Source: Lepidonotus clava (taxonomy: Eukaryota > Annelida > Polychaeta > Phyllodocida > Polynoidae). From it: a stretch of 64,000 nucleotides of DNA. A model generated the notes under the pieces. It did no database searches. It had not been told where the DNA came from and was given only the letters and a program-made list of their open reading frames with translations. The stretch covers positions 35,117,629-35,181,628 of the forward strand of contig OW387147.1 in assembly GCA_936440205.1 (NCBI GenBank), given 5' to 3'. Positions 12,419 through 25,035 of the stretch are shown piece by piece (positions within the stretch are counted from its first letter, which is position 1; every line of letters begins with the position of its first letter). The position numbers were made by a program, and so were the translations under genes.

Positions 12419-15400
12419 GTCGAGACGACGCAAGAAGAGAAGCACGCTGCCGGTCACGTGTGTATGGATATTTCTTTAATCCATTCAAAGTTGTTGTTCC
12501 GATCTTGATTGAAAGGAAATTTGTTTACCATTTTCAATCCGTTCCGACTGGTACATCTGCTGCCTTCGGTAGATCAGTTAAGGACGTTGAATCTTGGGAA
12601 TAAATAGAGGTGCAACATAGTGATGAAACATGCTGCATGTTGTGAGCATCCCTCGATCTGTGACATATTACCTTCCTGAATCCACATACACCGACCACTC
12701 AGCCGCAGCCTCTTCAGCCTATTGTAAGAGTCCATCTATAAGGCTAATACTGGAGCTGCTGTAGGTGCCTATTATGTTATAGGATACTGTGACGCTAGTT
12801 GTCCTCGGGCGATTATGGATATAAGAATATAGTTGCATGGAAAATACCCTGATACTGTTACAATTAGCCAACGGGGACAACGGTAATACATCCTATTCTG
12901 TTTCAACATAGAATCATAAGTGACTATATCATAACTTTCATACATCATTCTCTCTTGTAAGCTGTATTTTCAAATTCATAAACGTTCAGCCATACTTGTT
13001 TTCTGGTCCCTATCAGACCGACTGAGTTGGAAGTGTTGCCTTTTCCCGTAGCAGTGGTGTTCAATAGCGACACTCTCTGGCATTTGGGACTTTCCTATCG
13101 GGACAATAGGCATTGGGTGGACGGGAAATACCCTGTGGCGAAGCGCAGTGTGATCCAAGATCGGATATAGACTTCGCTTCTCTGGCTTTCATCACTATAA
13201 CATTGAGAATTATAGCAATATGCAGTTGGACCTTGTGCAGATGTGGTAAACTGCAACTCTTTGGGGATATCCGTGTGTCCACCATAACACGTAGTTATAA
13301 AATAAATCCAAAAGATTATGAATTCTTAATGATAATCGGATTATAATTCAATGAGTTTGTTTATTGAAGTGTTTTAAAACGATCACAACTATGGCGGCCA
13401 GTCCATTTTGAGAAGTGGACATTTTGCCTAAACTACAAAACAAAATGATATACATGTATATAATAAATACATAAAAGATAAAGTTCATGATGGATAATGC
13501 CATGCCGGATTGAATCAGTTACTTGAACCAGGCCATGAAAATACAGAAAATAAAAGTGCTAAAGGTCACCCACTTTCTAGAAATGTCATTTTATCTTCAA
13601 CAAAAATAAGCGGAAGTCAGGAGAAATAGTTTAGCTGTCTACTCCAGTATCATGGATCCTGCAGTCGACCATAATTGGGCATGGGGTGATCGGCATTTTG
13701 ACCCAGGTCGTGATAAACAAGCAATATTAGATTATACCTTAGACTGGTGGAGATGATTACAAAATAGCCCCATGGGCAGCCACTGGTAGTTATATCTTTA
13801 TAGGCAAAATGTCACAATAACAAAGGTCGATGGGATTGTAGAAGGCTGACCTGGGGGTCAGACAATACTGTATACATTGATATTTAACTAGGTTTTTACA
13901 GCAGGAACAGTAAAAACGACGCTATGATATGGGTGATATAATGCATTAATGTTATATATCCCGGAACAAAACGCAGTGTGACTACAGTGTATACTGAGCA
14001 TATATACTTGGTCTGAGTTTGCAGTAGTAGTTCAATTGTAAATCAGTGGGAATACAGTGGCTGAGCAGTGGTCAATCAGTTTGTCCGAAATACTTGAATG
14101 AGCTGTCAGTAAAACACAGTGTGCAGTCAGTAGTATTTCAGTGGCTCATTTAAATATTTCGGACATACTAATTCAGGAAGTATACACTGCCGTTTGCTCT
14201 GGGATACATCATACTCCCTTTGAGATGGTGTTTGCTATGTTATTATGCACGATGCGAAATAACGCACGTTTACACTAGTCACATGGAAAACAATTAAGTA
14301 TTCCTAAGAGAGATGAATCAAGTTAATGAATATTTGATATCATAATCCTTATCATCGTCCATCTTAAAACGGACTGGTTAAAGAAAAAGCTATTTTATAA
14401 ATTATGATTAAAGAATATGAAGCCTATGTGAAGCGGAGATTTCTTTAGGTTGATACAAGTTGCTGAGAAAACGAGAGTATTTGCAGCCTTTGTCTCGGTA
14501 TAATTATATTGCAGAGACGTACTGTTTCTTGCTGCACATCAGCTATACGCTTCTAGTAGCGCTACTGTCTTTAGTCTTAGTAAAGCAACTCGTTATTTAC
14601 CCCAGACCCAAGGACACAATGTATAATAAACACGGTACTAGGGTATCTTAGACGTGGGACGGCTGCGCGAGGGACACTTAGAGGGCCCATCGGTGTGATA
14701 GAAAAGAAAGCCACTAAATAAGTCATCACATACCAGGGGCGGAGGATCTCTTATATATATATACTTTAGGTGTGTGTTTGTATTGGAGGCTGGACATATG
14801 CAACAATAAGGCCCGGACATAGGGCACTTGAAGAGGCACTTAGATGGATATATAGAATGGCTGTGAGTGATCAATTTACTGTTTGAGGGAGCGACATAGT
14901 CAAAGTACCATCACTAAAATACATTAGAGGCTAGAACTGCAGTAGCATTGCCTGTCACACGGGGGGGACCTAAGGGTCCCCCAGGGTCGCCCTGCAGCCA
15001 ACCGCACCGCCTAATATGTGGGACCGTAGGGGGTTTTATATCTTTTGGTGAGCAAAGGAAATCACAAACAGATTAGCCTCGCCGGTCGCACCACTTTATT
15101 CTGGCCCTAATCAACATAGCTGTAGGCCACTGTGGGAGACTTGTAGCTGGGGATTTAACCCCACAGGCTGGGCGAGCAGCTCAACTAGCCACTCACCAAT
15201 AACTCACTATACAGGGGGTGGGGGCCAGACTGATCTCTATGAGGCGCAGTTGGTCAACTGACATTATGATTTATGATGTTTATCAAAATTCACGCCTCAT
15301 TCTGTAATTTCTGTAAAAAATAAATAAAATAGATAAAAATGAAATAAAATAAATAATTCCCACATCACCTACTGTGAATTCGGTTACATTTGCTGCAATT

Positions 15401-16149
15401 CTCTTTAAAGTTGGATATGGTCACAGTGTTATATCGAGTTGTGATAGGTTGGTGTTGGGGAATTCTGGACGAGCAGTCAAAGTGGTCTGTATGCAGTATT
15501 GAATAGCCCCCTATATTAACGCTCCCTCAGCGAAGGATGGAGAAAAGTAGGATGTAAAGGAATCGGTAAGCTGAGAGAAAGCAAACACATCCTCAGGAAT
15601 AAGTGGAAGTGGCCCGTGGAAACCTTCACTGACAGATGTTGATTGATTTACGATCTGGCTCAGTGACAGAGCCGTAGTGTCTGTGGCTAAAGCTGGCCGA
15701 TAACTCAATCATGGCAAGTCGAGAGGGGAAGCCACATAAAAGAATACACTGAGAATCCTATGGGGACCCCAGCCGACCAGAGAGGCGTTTGTACTATTAT
15801 ATATAGGCCTGAAACCCTTAGGGGCAGTCAACTTACCGATGAATGGTGGCAAGTGCATGCTAGTGGTTAGCCTCAACAACTGGGCCCTTTTTCTACCGTC
15901 ATCTAAAGTGTGCCGCCCCATTTTTTCTATCGTTATCTAAAGTGTAAGATCAACAACGCCAGCAGCTAGATCTCTATTCTATAGGAACACCTAGCCATCC
16001 GATTAGGTGTCTGTTTTGTATAGAAATAATAGAAATCGCATGACAGATAAGCCTAAACAGCCACCCCCTTTTTCTACCGTTATCCAAAGAACAGCACCGT
16101 TAGCTACTACTTGAAGATAAACGTGTGTGGCCCAGCTTTAATCCCATGC
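12419..16149. other. Mostly non-coding stretch
   Basis: No firm gene. A 34-codon ORF at 13652-13756 (+), starting MDPAVDHNWAWGDRHF, looks coding-like and its frame is open from 13610, but it has no homologue I recognise and no splice context. A second segment near 14960-15050 is open up to a GTGAGC donor-like site (about 15049). Confidence 0.3.
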
Positions 16150-16680
16150 TCTCTGGGTAAGCTGCTGAACCAATACGTAACCAGCTGCTCACCATTCACC
16201 CAAACGTTGCTCACCAGATTCTAACAAGTTGCTCACCAGTTACTTTCAAGGTGCTCCCCAGTTACCCACCAGCTGCTTCTCAGTTACTCACCAGACTTGT
16301 TATTGTTTTGTATTATCACAAGTATCGGAGGAACGTTGTATGTACGAAGAGATGCTATAAAAAAAAAAAATCACCAGTTGCTCAACAGCAGTTATTCAGC
16401 AGCTCAGCAGTTGCTCATCAGCATCACCAACTGTTCACAAGCAACCCAGAAGCTACTCAATAGTTATTCCCCAGTTTCTCACCACTTAGTCACCAGTTGC
16501 TCACCGGCTCATCGCTATTTGTCTGTGGGCCGCTCACCAGTTTCTAAATTTGAACGAGCTACTCACCAGTTGCCCACTATATCTTCTTACCAGCTGCTTC
16601 CAAGCTGCCTGCAACTAGTTAACGGTAAGTCACTAGTTGCTAACAAAATGCTCACATGTAGCTCACCAGACGGGCAACAA
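16150..16680. repeat. Degenerate CAGTTGCTCAC repeat tract
   Basis: Many loosely spaced variants of CAGTTGCTCACC and CAGCTGCTCACC appear, roughly every 11-24 bp, interrupted at about 16300-16365. The tract resembles an old, heavily mutated minisatellite. It keeps a Ser/Gln/Leu-rich frame open for about 130 codons, which I treat as a by-product. Confidence 0.6.
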
Positions 16681-16957
16681 GTGAGTTAAAGAGGGAAAGA
16701 AGAATGAGCGGAAACTGCGAGGGAAGTGAGAGAGCTCCCATGTTATGATGAATGACAGAGGAAATACAGTTCTGAAAGACCCGTAGAATAAGACAGAGGG
16801 GGAACAGCTTAGCGGGAATGACAATTGCAATCTTGTATACAGGAAACAAACACGTTCTTGGAGGAGAGAGCTAAGAGGCGCTTACAATGGAGTTCAGCAG
16901 TGAGACTATAATAATAGAGATGAGCCATTTACCGTGTGACTGAGTGACAGAAGTTCC

Positions 16958-17123
16958 CAGGGGCGGATCCAGGGATTTTGAAAAGGGGAGGGGGGCGGCG
17001 CACATATTAAAAAGGGTCCCGGCCGACTCTCCAAGGTCTCGAGTTTTACATTTAAAAAATGAAAGTTGGCCCAAAAAAGAGGGGGGTGCGGGCTGCATGC
17101 GCCCCCCTCCAGATCCGTCCCTG
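16958..17123. mobile_element. hAT-like MITE (CAGGGGCGGATCC family)
   Basis: The left end CAGGGGCGGATCCAGG is mirrored by GATCCGTCCCTG at the right end. Length is 166 bp. Flanks GAAGTTCC and GAACGTCC could be a decayed 8-bp target duplication, as hAT elements make. A second copy lies at 61985-62151. Confidence 0.75.
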
Positions 17124-18015
17124 AGAACGTCCGAGAAAAGCAACATACCCCCAGAGCAAGTTTACCGGCAACCAGTGTCTGGCCAGTAGTGACAGGATTG
17201 CCAATAAAATGGTTGAGCGACCGGAATATTAAGCAAGTTATATTTGCAAGGCAATTCACTTGGTGATGGTGTCCTCATCGCTCAGTCGGGGTATCATACA
17301 ATCTGGCAGTTGGCCGACGAATGTCCGGGAAACTTCCAATCCCTCCACCAATCAGCCAGTCCCCAGTAAAATCAGCAAGTGGGATGGGGCGCAAGTGCCA
17401 AGGATAAAAATTATTGTAGAATATTCCGTCTGGTTTAAATAAGTGAGGGACTCGCCTGAGCAACACCGGCGGTCATCACCATACCACCAAGACATCTATA
17501 GATCTACTGACTGTGTTTAAACCCTCCTGAGGCATTCGGTTTGCCAGTGAATAATGTAAATCAGGAGACGGATTGTGCTCAATCGCCGCCCTTTCCCTAA
17601 CCTACTCCGGAGGAGTTGATTGCCTTCTCTGTAGTCAAGAAGCTCTCTGGTCGCTCAGGGGGTAGCTCATTAGAAAAAGGCCGAGGGCCTGACCTGGACA
17701 ATTGACCCTCAGAGAACCGAGTGTCCGTGGAGAACATTTGTTCGACTATCAAATGAACGACTTTCCTCCCCAGTACTTTTGTGATTTGTTTTCAATACTG
17801 ACTCTCAGGGATTTCATTGTCTTTAAAACGAACCAGCAGCAGCCATAGTGGTTAAGGTTGTAACTATTCCGAAAATCTTACTTGGTTTACATATTTTCAT
17901 TTCATTAATTTTGAGGATGAATTACTTGACCACAAGTTTGTTTTTCTTTTCCGGGGGGGGGGGGGGGAGGGGCAGTGTGACAATGTGTCCAAATAGCCTG
18001 GTGGAGCTTGAATTA
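17124..18015. other. Stretch without recognised genes
   Basis: No gene seen. A 15-base G run lies at 17953-17967. Confidence 0.5.
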
Positions 18016-18859
18016 CACTGTAAAAAGTTAATGTTATTCTACAGCAAATTGTACAGTTAATTTACAGCAATGTTTGCTGTTGGAAAATAAACAGTTAAAC
18101 TTGATGTAGGATTACAAGATTTGTACTGTAAATTTGAAATTACGTGATGAGTTTGTATTTTTACAGTACACCTTACTGTAAAATACAGTGACCACCAGGA
18201 GTGCAAAAGTAAATAGTAAAAAAACGTTTTTGGCACATTACCTTAAAACCATTCTTCTACATGTATTAATTAAATCCAATGATGTCAAAAAGTGAATCCC
18301 ATACATATGAAATGAACTGATGTCTTAAGTTATTGAAATACATACAAATAATTATCATTATTACGAGATAATTGTAAACTGTATGCATAAACACCTTTTT
18401 GGTGTAAAGTTTAATTTATAGGTAAGTAATGATCTCTCAAACTTGCTGCAACATCACCCAATGCATGTATACATGTGCTAGTAAATCTAGCATAATTACA
18501 TCCCACAACCTCTATACATTGGTTTGTGGTTGGGAATTAACATTTTTGTTTGATTTATGGGGAATATTTTATGTTAAATTGATGTTAAAAGGCTTTTAAT
18601 CTAAAGTGCTGTAAAATAACAGTGCACTGTAAATTTACAGTAAACTTTGCTGGAAACTTTGCTGCCAGCAAAGTTTACTGTAAATTTACAGTACTTAGTT
18701 TGCTGTTAATTTACAGTAATGGTTGCTGTAAGACATTACAGTAACATGCGCTGTACAATTTACAGTACATTAAATGCTGTAATTGTACAGCAAAGTTTAC
18801 TGGAAACTTTGCTGCCAGCAAAGTTTACTGTAAATTTACAGCATTTACTTTTTACAGTG
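18016..18859. mobile_element. 844-bp MITE with CACTGTAAAAAGT ends
   Basis: The ends CACTGTAAAAAGT and its inverted copy at 18847-18859 are flanked by TA on both sides (18014-18015 and 18860-18861), a likely TA target duplication. The right third is packed with inverted and direct copies of ACTGTAAATTTACAG, and a block near CTGGAAACTTTGCTGCC occurs twice (about 18650 and 18799). No transposase. The superfamily is uncertain. Confidence 0.75.
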
Positions 18860-20196
18860 TAGCTAGATGTTATAGGTTGTTTAAAATCACTAGTTCTCCC
18901 ATAGGTTTTATAAACTATTCTAACCTGTACGGCCACTCTCAGCAAGATAATCCAAGAAAGAACTTAGGTTAGGTATTCAAACATATATCCGAGACGGGCA
19001 AAGTTTGTATTTTCAAGAAGTTTCTTTAGACGCAGGGTGGTCTGGTCAGTCTGAGCTTTTCAAGAAGTTTCCACCTTCATTTCCCCCTAGGGAGCATCCC
19101 ACATAGATTCAGCTCGGTGACGTATAGCGCCCCTCCCACCCCGGGGTAGATCGGTCCCCCGAGCTGCTCGTCTGGGCTCTGAGTTGCTCCCACTATAAGC
19201 CCTTTTCATCAGGAGGGGTCAGACAGTGCCGTCCCCAGAGGTATACTCCCTGTCCCCGGGAGGTCCCTACCCACACCCCGGCAATAAGACACCATCATAG
19301 TTCAGCCTGTTGCCACTCTCTGTGCCCCAGGGTTAGCCATCAATCTGACGCCCTGACGGGCACACAGTGAAGCCACTAAGAGTAAAAATAAGCTAAAGTC
19401 CGATGCAGGGGGTATTATTTTGTAAAACGTAAATGGTCGCACTCATTTATCATCACCCGCACGGCCGACGAGCCCTGCGTATACTACAGAGGGAAGTGTG
19501 TATTAGCACGCTGTACGTACCTTGATCTCAGTATTTTCAACAATTTTGGAATATTGTCTGGGTGATTAGATATATAAAAAAAAACATTCGGGGTTGTCCT
19601 ATGGCATCGCCCTAAGTAACGCCGTGACGGACCCCTCTGAGTTGTAAGGCAACTCGGATACCCTCCGCAGTTCTTCTCATATTAGTGCGAGCCATGAGAT
19701 TAGGCTAGGAGTTGTACAGGTTGTTAAGATTAAAACGCACGATGTAAATCATAGTAATTGGATGAGGTATAGATATCGTGGCCGCCCTTTCAATGCAGAA
19801 CACATGATATTAAACAGTAACAAGTTGATCCTAAATGTCATTTGATAATTGGCCTAACCTTCTGCAGAAGGCAGTGATGAACTTTGGTATCCGTCTAGGT
19901 TAGACTGGTGTGAGATGATGTGATATACAACAGGTTACTAGAACGAAGCTACCCAGACCTTTTCTTACCTAATTATTTCTTTAAATTTTGACCACCTTTG
20001 CGAATTTCAAGCATGTCCTTCGCAATGAATGCAGGTTGCCAAGGGCCTGGTATAATAATGCATTAATTCTGAGTACTCTGCAAATAAATCACTCACAGCT
20101 CGCTTTGGAGCGCAATTAAAGTTAGCAATTTATGAGATTTCAGAAAGTGCAATTTCAATTCCTAATTAAGTTTGCAGATGTTGAGTGTAGCCTTAC
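18860..20196. other. Non-coding stretch with a GC-rich patch
   Basis: A GC-rich patch at about 19090-19290 contains TATAAG (about 19194) and, roughly 28 bp later, an initiator-like TCAGAC. No coding exon is evident downstream. Confidence 0.3.
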
Positions 20197-20244
20197 CTCA
20201 AGCCGGCCAGAAGTGTCGCCATCAAGGCCTAGGACGGTCGGCAT
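20197..20244 (-). CDS. Candidate first coding exon, unrecognised
   Basis: On the minus strand an ATG at 20244 opens 16 codons, MPTVLGLDGDTSGRLE, ending exactly at a good splice donor, GAG/GTAAGG (donor bases 20196-20191). The exon is more GC-rich than its surroundings. The start context is weak (C at -3). No following exon was identified. Reading through the donor would give only 29 codons. I do not recognise the product; this could be chance. Confidence 0.22.
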
Positions 20245-20921
20245 TGGGGCTTAAGTGAGTGGCGTTATAAAACAGAATATTGAATCTAGGCTGTCTGGGT
20301 GTGTTTGCACGGCACCCAACTAGACGGATGACTCATCAGTATTACCCTATGGATGACGAAGGCTTGGGCGTCCTGGCGGGCAGATATGGATATGAATATC
20401 CACTAATAGATATTTATTGTTGATGAAGAATGGTATTTTCATTATACTTTGCGCTGATGCAGAGAAGAGTATTCTGCATGTAGGGTCTAAATCTGAATAT
20501 AACTAAATCTAAATCTGAGATCTTGGCCAGTTGGTGCATAGTAAATGATTCATGCTCGTGGCTTGAGAGGTATTCCCGTGAGGAATAAGAGAGAACTATG
20601 AGGCTGCAGGAAACAATTGAGGGTATAGGAGGTCTTTTCCCAGGGTACTTGTGGTCTGCCTTCTTTTTCATGTATGTGTTGATATACCAGCATTTATCTC
20701 AACCAACCTTCTGTCTCTGACACTAGCTCACTCTACATTCAGTAGCAACTAGTATTATAAACAGGTAGGGCTTGGGTTGGGGCCTGGGTAAAGATCGGAA
20801 GCAATGTTGTTCTAACATAAGGAAGGGAATAACAGAAGAATTCCGCCATTTTCTGTATTTGTCATTTCTGTGAAGCACATTTTCGAGTCAACAAATCAGA
20901 GGGTAATTGATATGATAAAAG

Positions 20922-21200
20922 CAGGGTCCCCACTACACTTGGAGAACAGGGAAAAGGGGGAAAGAGTCCGTCAGGGGAAAATCTATTTGACCAACTTCAG
21001 GATTTTCCCATTTGTAATATTCAGGATAATTCACTCTTCTGAGAATAGAATTTGAATTTTTGTCAGTCACATACATCTTTAATACCAACACCTTGAGATA
21101 AGAACAAGTCATCATGACCATGACAAGGACAATTTACTGTGGGACAGGGAAAACTCAGGGAAAACTGGGAATTTGATCGCGATTTTTTGTGGGGACCCTG
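20922..21200. mobile_element. MITE with CAGGGTCCCCAC ends
   Basis: The perfect 12-bp inverted ends CAGGGTCCCCAC (20922-20933) and GTGGGGACCCTG (21189-21200) enclose 279 bp rich in CAGGGAAAA and GGGAATTTGA words. The CAGGG start suggests hAT. No clean 8-bp duplication. A diverged relative lies at 31359-31700. Open frames starting inside it (for example at 21139) are not genes. Confidence 0.75.
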
Positions 21201-21832
21201 GAAAAGGCAATGTCTACTTTGGCAACGTTGCATAAATGGGCGACATGGTGTTTGGCTCGACCTGTCAGCGGCTGAGTTAGTGTACAGAGCGGCTCTGGAA
21301 TTGCTCAGACGGTCACTGAGTCAATACTATCATAGTTTTAGTACCGGGCAGTCCGCCCTGAGGCAAGATGGGACTGGAGAGGGGAGAAGGGAGGGCACCT
21401 AGCATGGAGGTAGTCTGTATATAGCCGCTTTTAGAATTATGATATTGCATGTGCTGAACATGTGAGTCAGATTCTAAGTATAGCAATGCAATATACTGAT
21501 CGTCTGAGAGCCATATTAGAACTGATAGTACTGAATATACTGAACACACGAAAGGCATATTAGAACTGTAGTAATGTATGAACTGGACATTGAAGAACTA
21601 GTAGTGCACGCACTGAACGTGTTAGAGATTCGCACTGATCTTTTGTAGTTGTACTGTAATATTATGTAGTATTTATTACTCTCATACTATCGGAAGTGAT
21701 TTTACATTAAAGAGATAGATATAAATTTAAAGGACAATGCATGTTATTGATCTGAACTTTTGAGCCTTGTATTATTTGCTGTAGGGCTTGCTCATTATTT
21801 GCTCATATGATAGCGGAAGACAACTGTTGTTT
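21201..21832. other. Stretch without recognised features
   Basis: No gene seen. Short words around GAACTG/TGAACATGT recur irregularly at 21440-21620, perhaps a decayed repeat. Confidence 0.4.
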
Positions 21833-21990
21833 TTTCTTGAGTCGTTAAGTATTGAACCCTGCTGCTCTACCACACCCCTCAGGCTTGTGTGGGCGACCTT
21901 CCCCGATGTCGTTTCTTGAGTCGTTAAGTAAGGAAGTAACCCCTTGCTGCTCTGCCACGCCCCTCAGGCTGCTGCAGGCGACCTCCCTCA
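21833..21990. repeat. Tandem duplication of about 79 bp
   Basis: Two copies begin TTTCTTGAGTCGTTAAGTA (21833 and 21912) and share CTGCTGCTCT, CCACRCCCCTCAGGCT and GGCGACCT. The copies have diverged by small indels. Confidence 0.8.
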
Positions 21991-22082
21991 CTCGGTGGGT
22001 CTCAGGTGTTTAACCCGGGGACACGGGTCACTCTGCCCTATCTGCATACATACATACAGATCGCACTCCAATGGCCGTATCA

Positions 22083-22115
22083 TATAAAGCAGGGTGGAGG
22101 CCGGTGTCATCAGTG
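22083..22115 (+). promoter_or_regulatory. Candidate TATA/initiator core promoter
   Basis: TATAAA at 22083-22088 lies 29 bp upstream of the A of TCAGTGT (A at 22112), ideal spacing for a metazoan TATA plus initiator promoter. It is followed 375 bp later by the candidate exon at 22490-22693. It could also be the promoter of a decayed mobile element. Confidence 0.35.
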
Positions 22116-22489
22116 TGCATGCAATGGTGTAGCGGTGCCTAATAGTGATGGCGTGCGTATATTATAACATCGTGAAAGGGTCAAGGCTACTCAGCGTGCA
22201 ATTTGTGCATAACTAGATACTTTCAAACCAACGCGAGGAGTCAAGAAGGTGAAGGATGTTAAAAACCTAAATCAACCGACATGTTTAGCCTTTTGCCTTT
22301 TTGATTATGCGTTGATTATACGTGTACAAACACCTTAGAACCTTTGTAGAATTATAGGACTGACACAAAGGGCTGTATTGCAAGGGCTGAAAGACTAAAT
22401 AACAAGGCTGATGTACTTTCATAAGCAAACAGTATAAACATACGAATGTCTAGCTTCAGCCAAGGCAGAATGAACATACTGATTTCTAG

Positions 22490-22693
22490 CCTCAGCCAAA
22501 GCAAACCGAAGGTTCATTAGACACGTCAGTAACAGGCCCTCGCCCTTCTACAAATATGCCCCTCTCTGGTAGACCGTCTGATGAACCAGTGCGCGGGCGC
22601 CATTCTAGGCCGCAGCCTAACCCCGGGCCGCTGGTAAACTGGTCCTACGTGCCCCCCTTTCCGACTGACTCAGGGAAAGCTAGACCAGAGTAG
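22490..22693 (+). CDS. Candidate terminal exon, Pro/Ser-rich product, unrecognised
   Basis: After an acceptor-like GATTTCTAG (AG at 22488-22489) a frame is open for 67 codons to TAG at 22691-22693. An internal ATG at 22556 starts MPLSGRPSDEPVRGRH and leads to a Pro-rich end (NPGPLVNWSYVPPFP, then KARPE). The composition looks like a disordered protein tail, and the segment is GC-richer than its flanks. A core promoter candidate lies 0.4 kb upstream. GC-rich DNA opens frames by chance, so this is tentative. Confidence 0.27.
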   Translation, partial: PQPKQTEGSLDTSVTGPRPSTNMPLSGRPSDEPVRGRHSRPQPNPGPLVNWSYVPPFPTDSGKARPE

Positions 22694-24979
22694 TCACATC
22701 CTGGCATTCGTCTCTGCTCACAGATCCTCTTTCTTGGCAACATCTCAGCACACGTTTTTTTTCTCCCCGTAATTTTTGTTACAGGTTACAATTCTTCGAG
22801 ATGTGTCTAGCCTGGCCCTTTAACATTGTGGACTGGCATTGTTACCGCATAAGCTATAGCGTTGCAAAGAAAACGTGACAATGATTCATGGAAGTTTGCC
22901 AAGAATTATCGAAATTTATCTATTTATTCTCCAGACAGCGTAGAGGTTTTGTATGTTTTGACTGAAATTGAGAATTTCTTTTTTTTCTGTTCAGAAGTCT
23001 GCTTTTCTTGATGATAAAAAACGCGGCCAGAAATTGAGCTTTGACAAATTTTGAAAATGTACCTGGAAAATTAAATATTGTCATGCAGAAGTCATGGGTA
23101 AAATTCCGACCATGGGAACCTTGCTGTAACAATTCAGAAAAGTACTACAACTGGATCACCAGTGTCCCTCAGGAATCCAAGTTGCACAGAAGCACAGTTC
23201 CGACCTCTCTCTGTAAAAGGCATGCAATTTTAATGTGCCGATTCAGTGCCAGGACGCACAGCAATGAGAAATAAATTGGGAATTACTGGTCTGTGTGAAA
23301 CGTGGATAGTAGGGTGTGTGTGTGTGGGGGGGGGGGGGTTATCTTGTAGTGAAAGACGTGGAGTTAAAGGATATCTCAACTTACAAAGTGAATAATGGGT
23401 ATCAGGTTTAGTGGTTTCTTTTTAGTTAGGTAATGTAACTGTACAATATAGCTCATAAACATCACAATATCAATAGATTCCTAATTGTCATTGATTTCAG
23501 TTGTCAAAGGAACTTTCATCGAGTTTCTAACAAAACCACATTGAGAATTCCTATTATAATTCTAGGCTATTTAAATCAAAATTAGATTTGAAACAATAAA
23601 TCTTTTCCCGAAGATTATTAACCCCAATTTGATTCTAAAGCATAATCCGAGCAAATCTGCAACACTTGTTCACCACACACATCGCTGCAATATCTTTAAA
23701 AATTTATTTCTGCTTTCCTTGGCTGAAGCTGCCCTATCCGAGCGAACTCACCTTCTTACCGACCACCTGTTAAGGCTGAATAGGATTGGGTCACAGATGG
23801 CCTTAATGAGAATCTCACACCGGAGTAGTCGCCCTTAATGAGACCACCCCAAAGGTGCGTGCCACACGAAGTCTCGGACCGGTCATTATCTAGAACAAGC
23901 TGAAGCTAAAGCCCCATATTCACTATGATGCTATATTTTTTTGAGAGATCGGTCGTCCGTATGCTGTATACAGGGGACTATCCTCGATGTGATTTCTGGC
24001 CGATTTTGAACTAATTTTGAAAATTGGTTTCTTAAATAATCTTAAATATACAGTTTTCCAAATAGTTGTGAATAATCCATATTTGAAAAATTGTACTTTA
24101 CATGGAAATACCATTCCAAATATGTGAAAAATTCATGAGAAGAAAATGGGTTAGTGTTTGGCGCATCGTGGATCAAGGCCTTTACAAACAACATCTATAA
24201 TCTAAATCTGGGCAAAAGTCGGCTGATTTATTGAAGTGGAATCTGCCGGTATAGCGCCGACCAGTTGACAAATTGCCACACTTGTTTGGATACCGACCAG
24301 TCGATTAGACACTTCCATTAAGCCCTACTACCAATTTGTTTGGAGGCTTTGAGGGTCTTCACGGGAAGTCTGGGTAACAAGATTGTTGGTTAGGCGCCAA
24401 AACATTTCCGGTAAGCAATCTAAGAAGCACCACAGGGACGACCTCTGACATGGCTGACAGAAATGCTGACCAGGGACTGACATGTGTACTCACTGACCCA
24501 AGCCAAGGTGGTTAGCAGTCTGGCTCCATAAACAATTAGACACTTAAGGCCCTACAGTAAAACATGCATGGTGACAATAGGCCCTACACACATCTTTTGC
24601 CTCTCTGAGATACATTGATATAGTAACCCAGGACACAACGATATAGAATATATATATTCTGGGACATGCCTGGGGGTACAAATAAATATGTCATCAACAT
24701 GTTCTCATATAAAAAATATAATCAGAGTTAAAATTAGAAATTATGATTCCTCAGGTTGATGCACGTCTCTATCCATTCTGGTTACTGATATAATTATTAT
24801 TATTACAACAGATGTATTTTGTTGAAATAAACCCCTTGGTAAAAATGATATAACCCCTAAATGAGCATCTAACCCGATTCTACTCATCAGTAACACTGAT
24901 CCCATACGACGGTTTCTCCCTCTCGTCACCTCTCCCTCGGCCTTTCCCTCCTCCAGCGTTTCCTCCTGGGACCACTTAC
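22694..24979. other. Stretch without recognised genes
   Basis: No gene supported. A GT repeat running into a 13-base G run lies at about 23314-23338. The rest is AT-rich with random short frames. Confidence 0.45.
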
Positions 24980-25035
24980 CCCCGCCGTTTGGCTGCTTTG
25001 TCCGCGCTGTGTGCTGGCTTCCTCTTCATTACCAT
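24980..25035 (-). CDS. Candidate first coding exon, basic N-terminus
   Basis: Minus-strand ATGs at 25035 and, in frame, 25029 open MKRKPAHSADKAAKRRG, ending at a consensus donor GTAAGT (24979-24974). The ATG at 25029 has G at -3. An initiator-like TCAGTCC lies just upstream on the minus strand (about 25049-25043). Lys/Arg richness would suit a nuclear protein. Reading past the donor meets TAA at once. No second exon identified. Confidence 0.3.

Noticed and set aside
16297-16689. 130-codon Ser/Gln/Leu-rich frame
   Set aside because: It overlaps the degenerate CAGTTGCTCAC repeat, which accounts for its composition.
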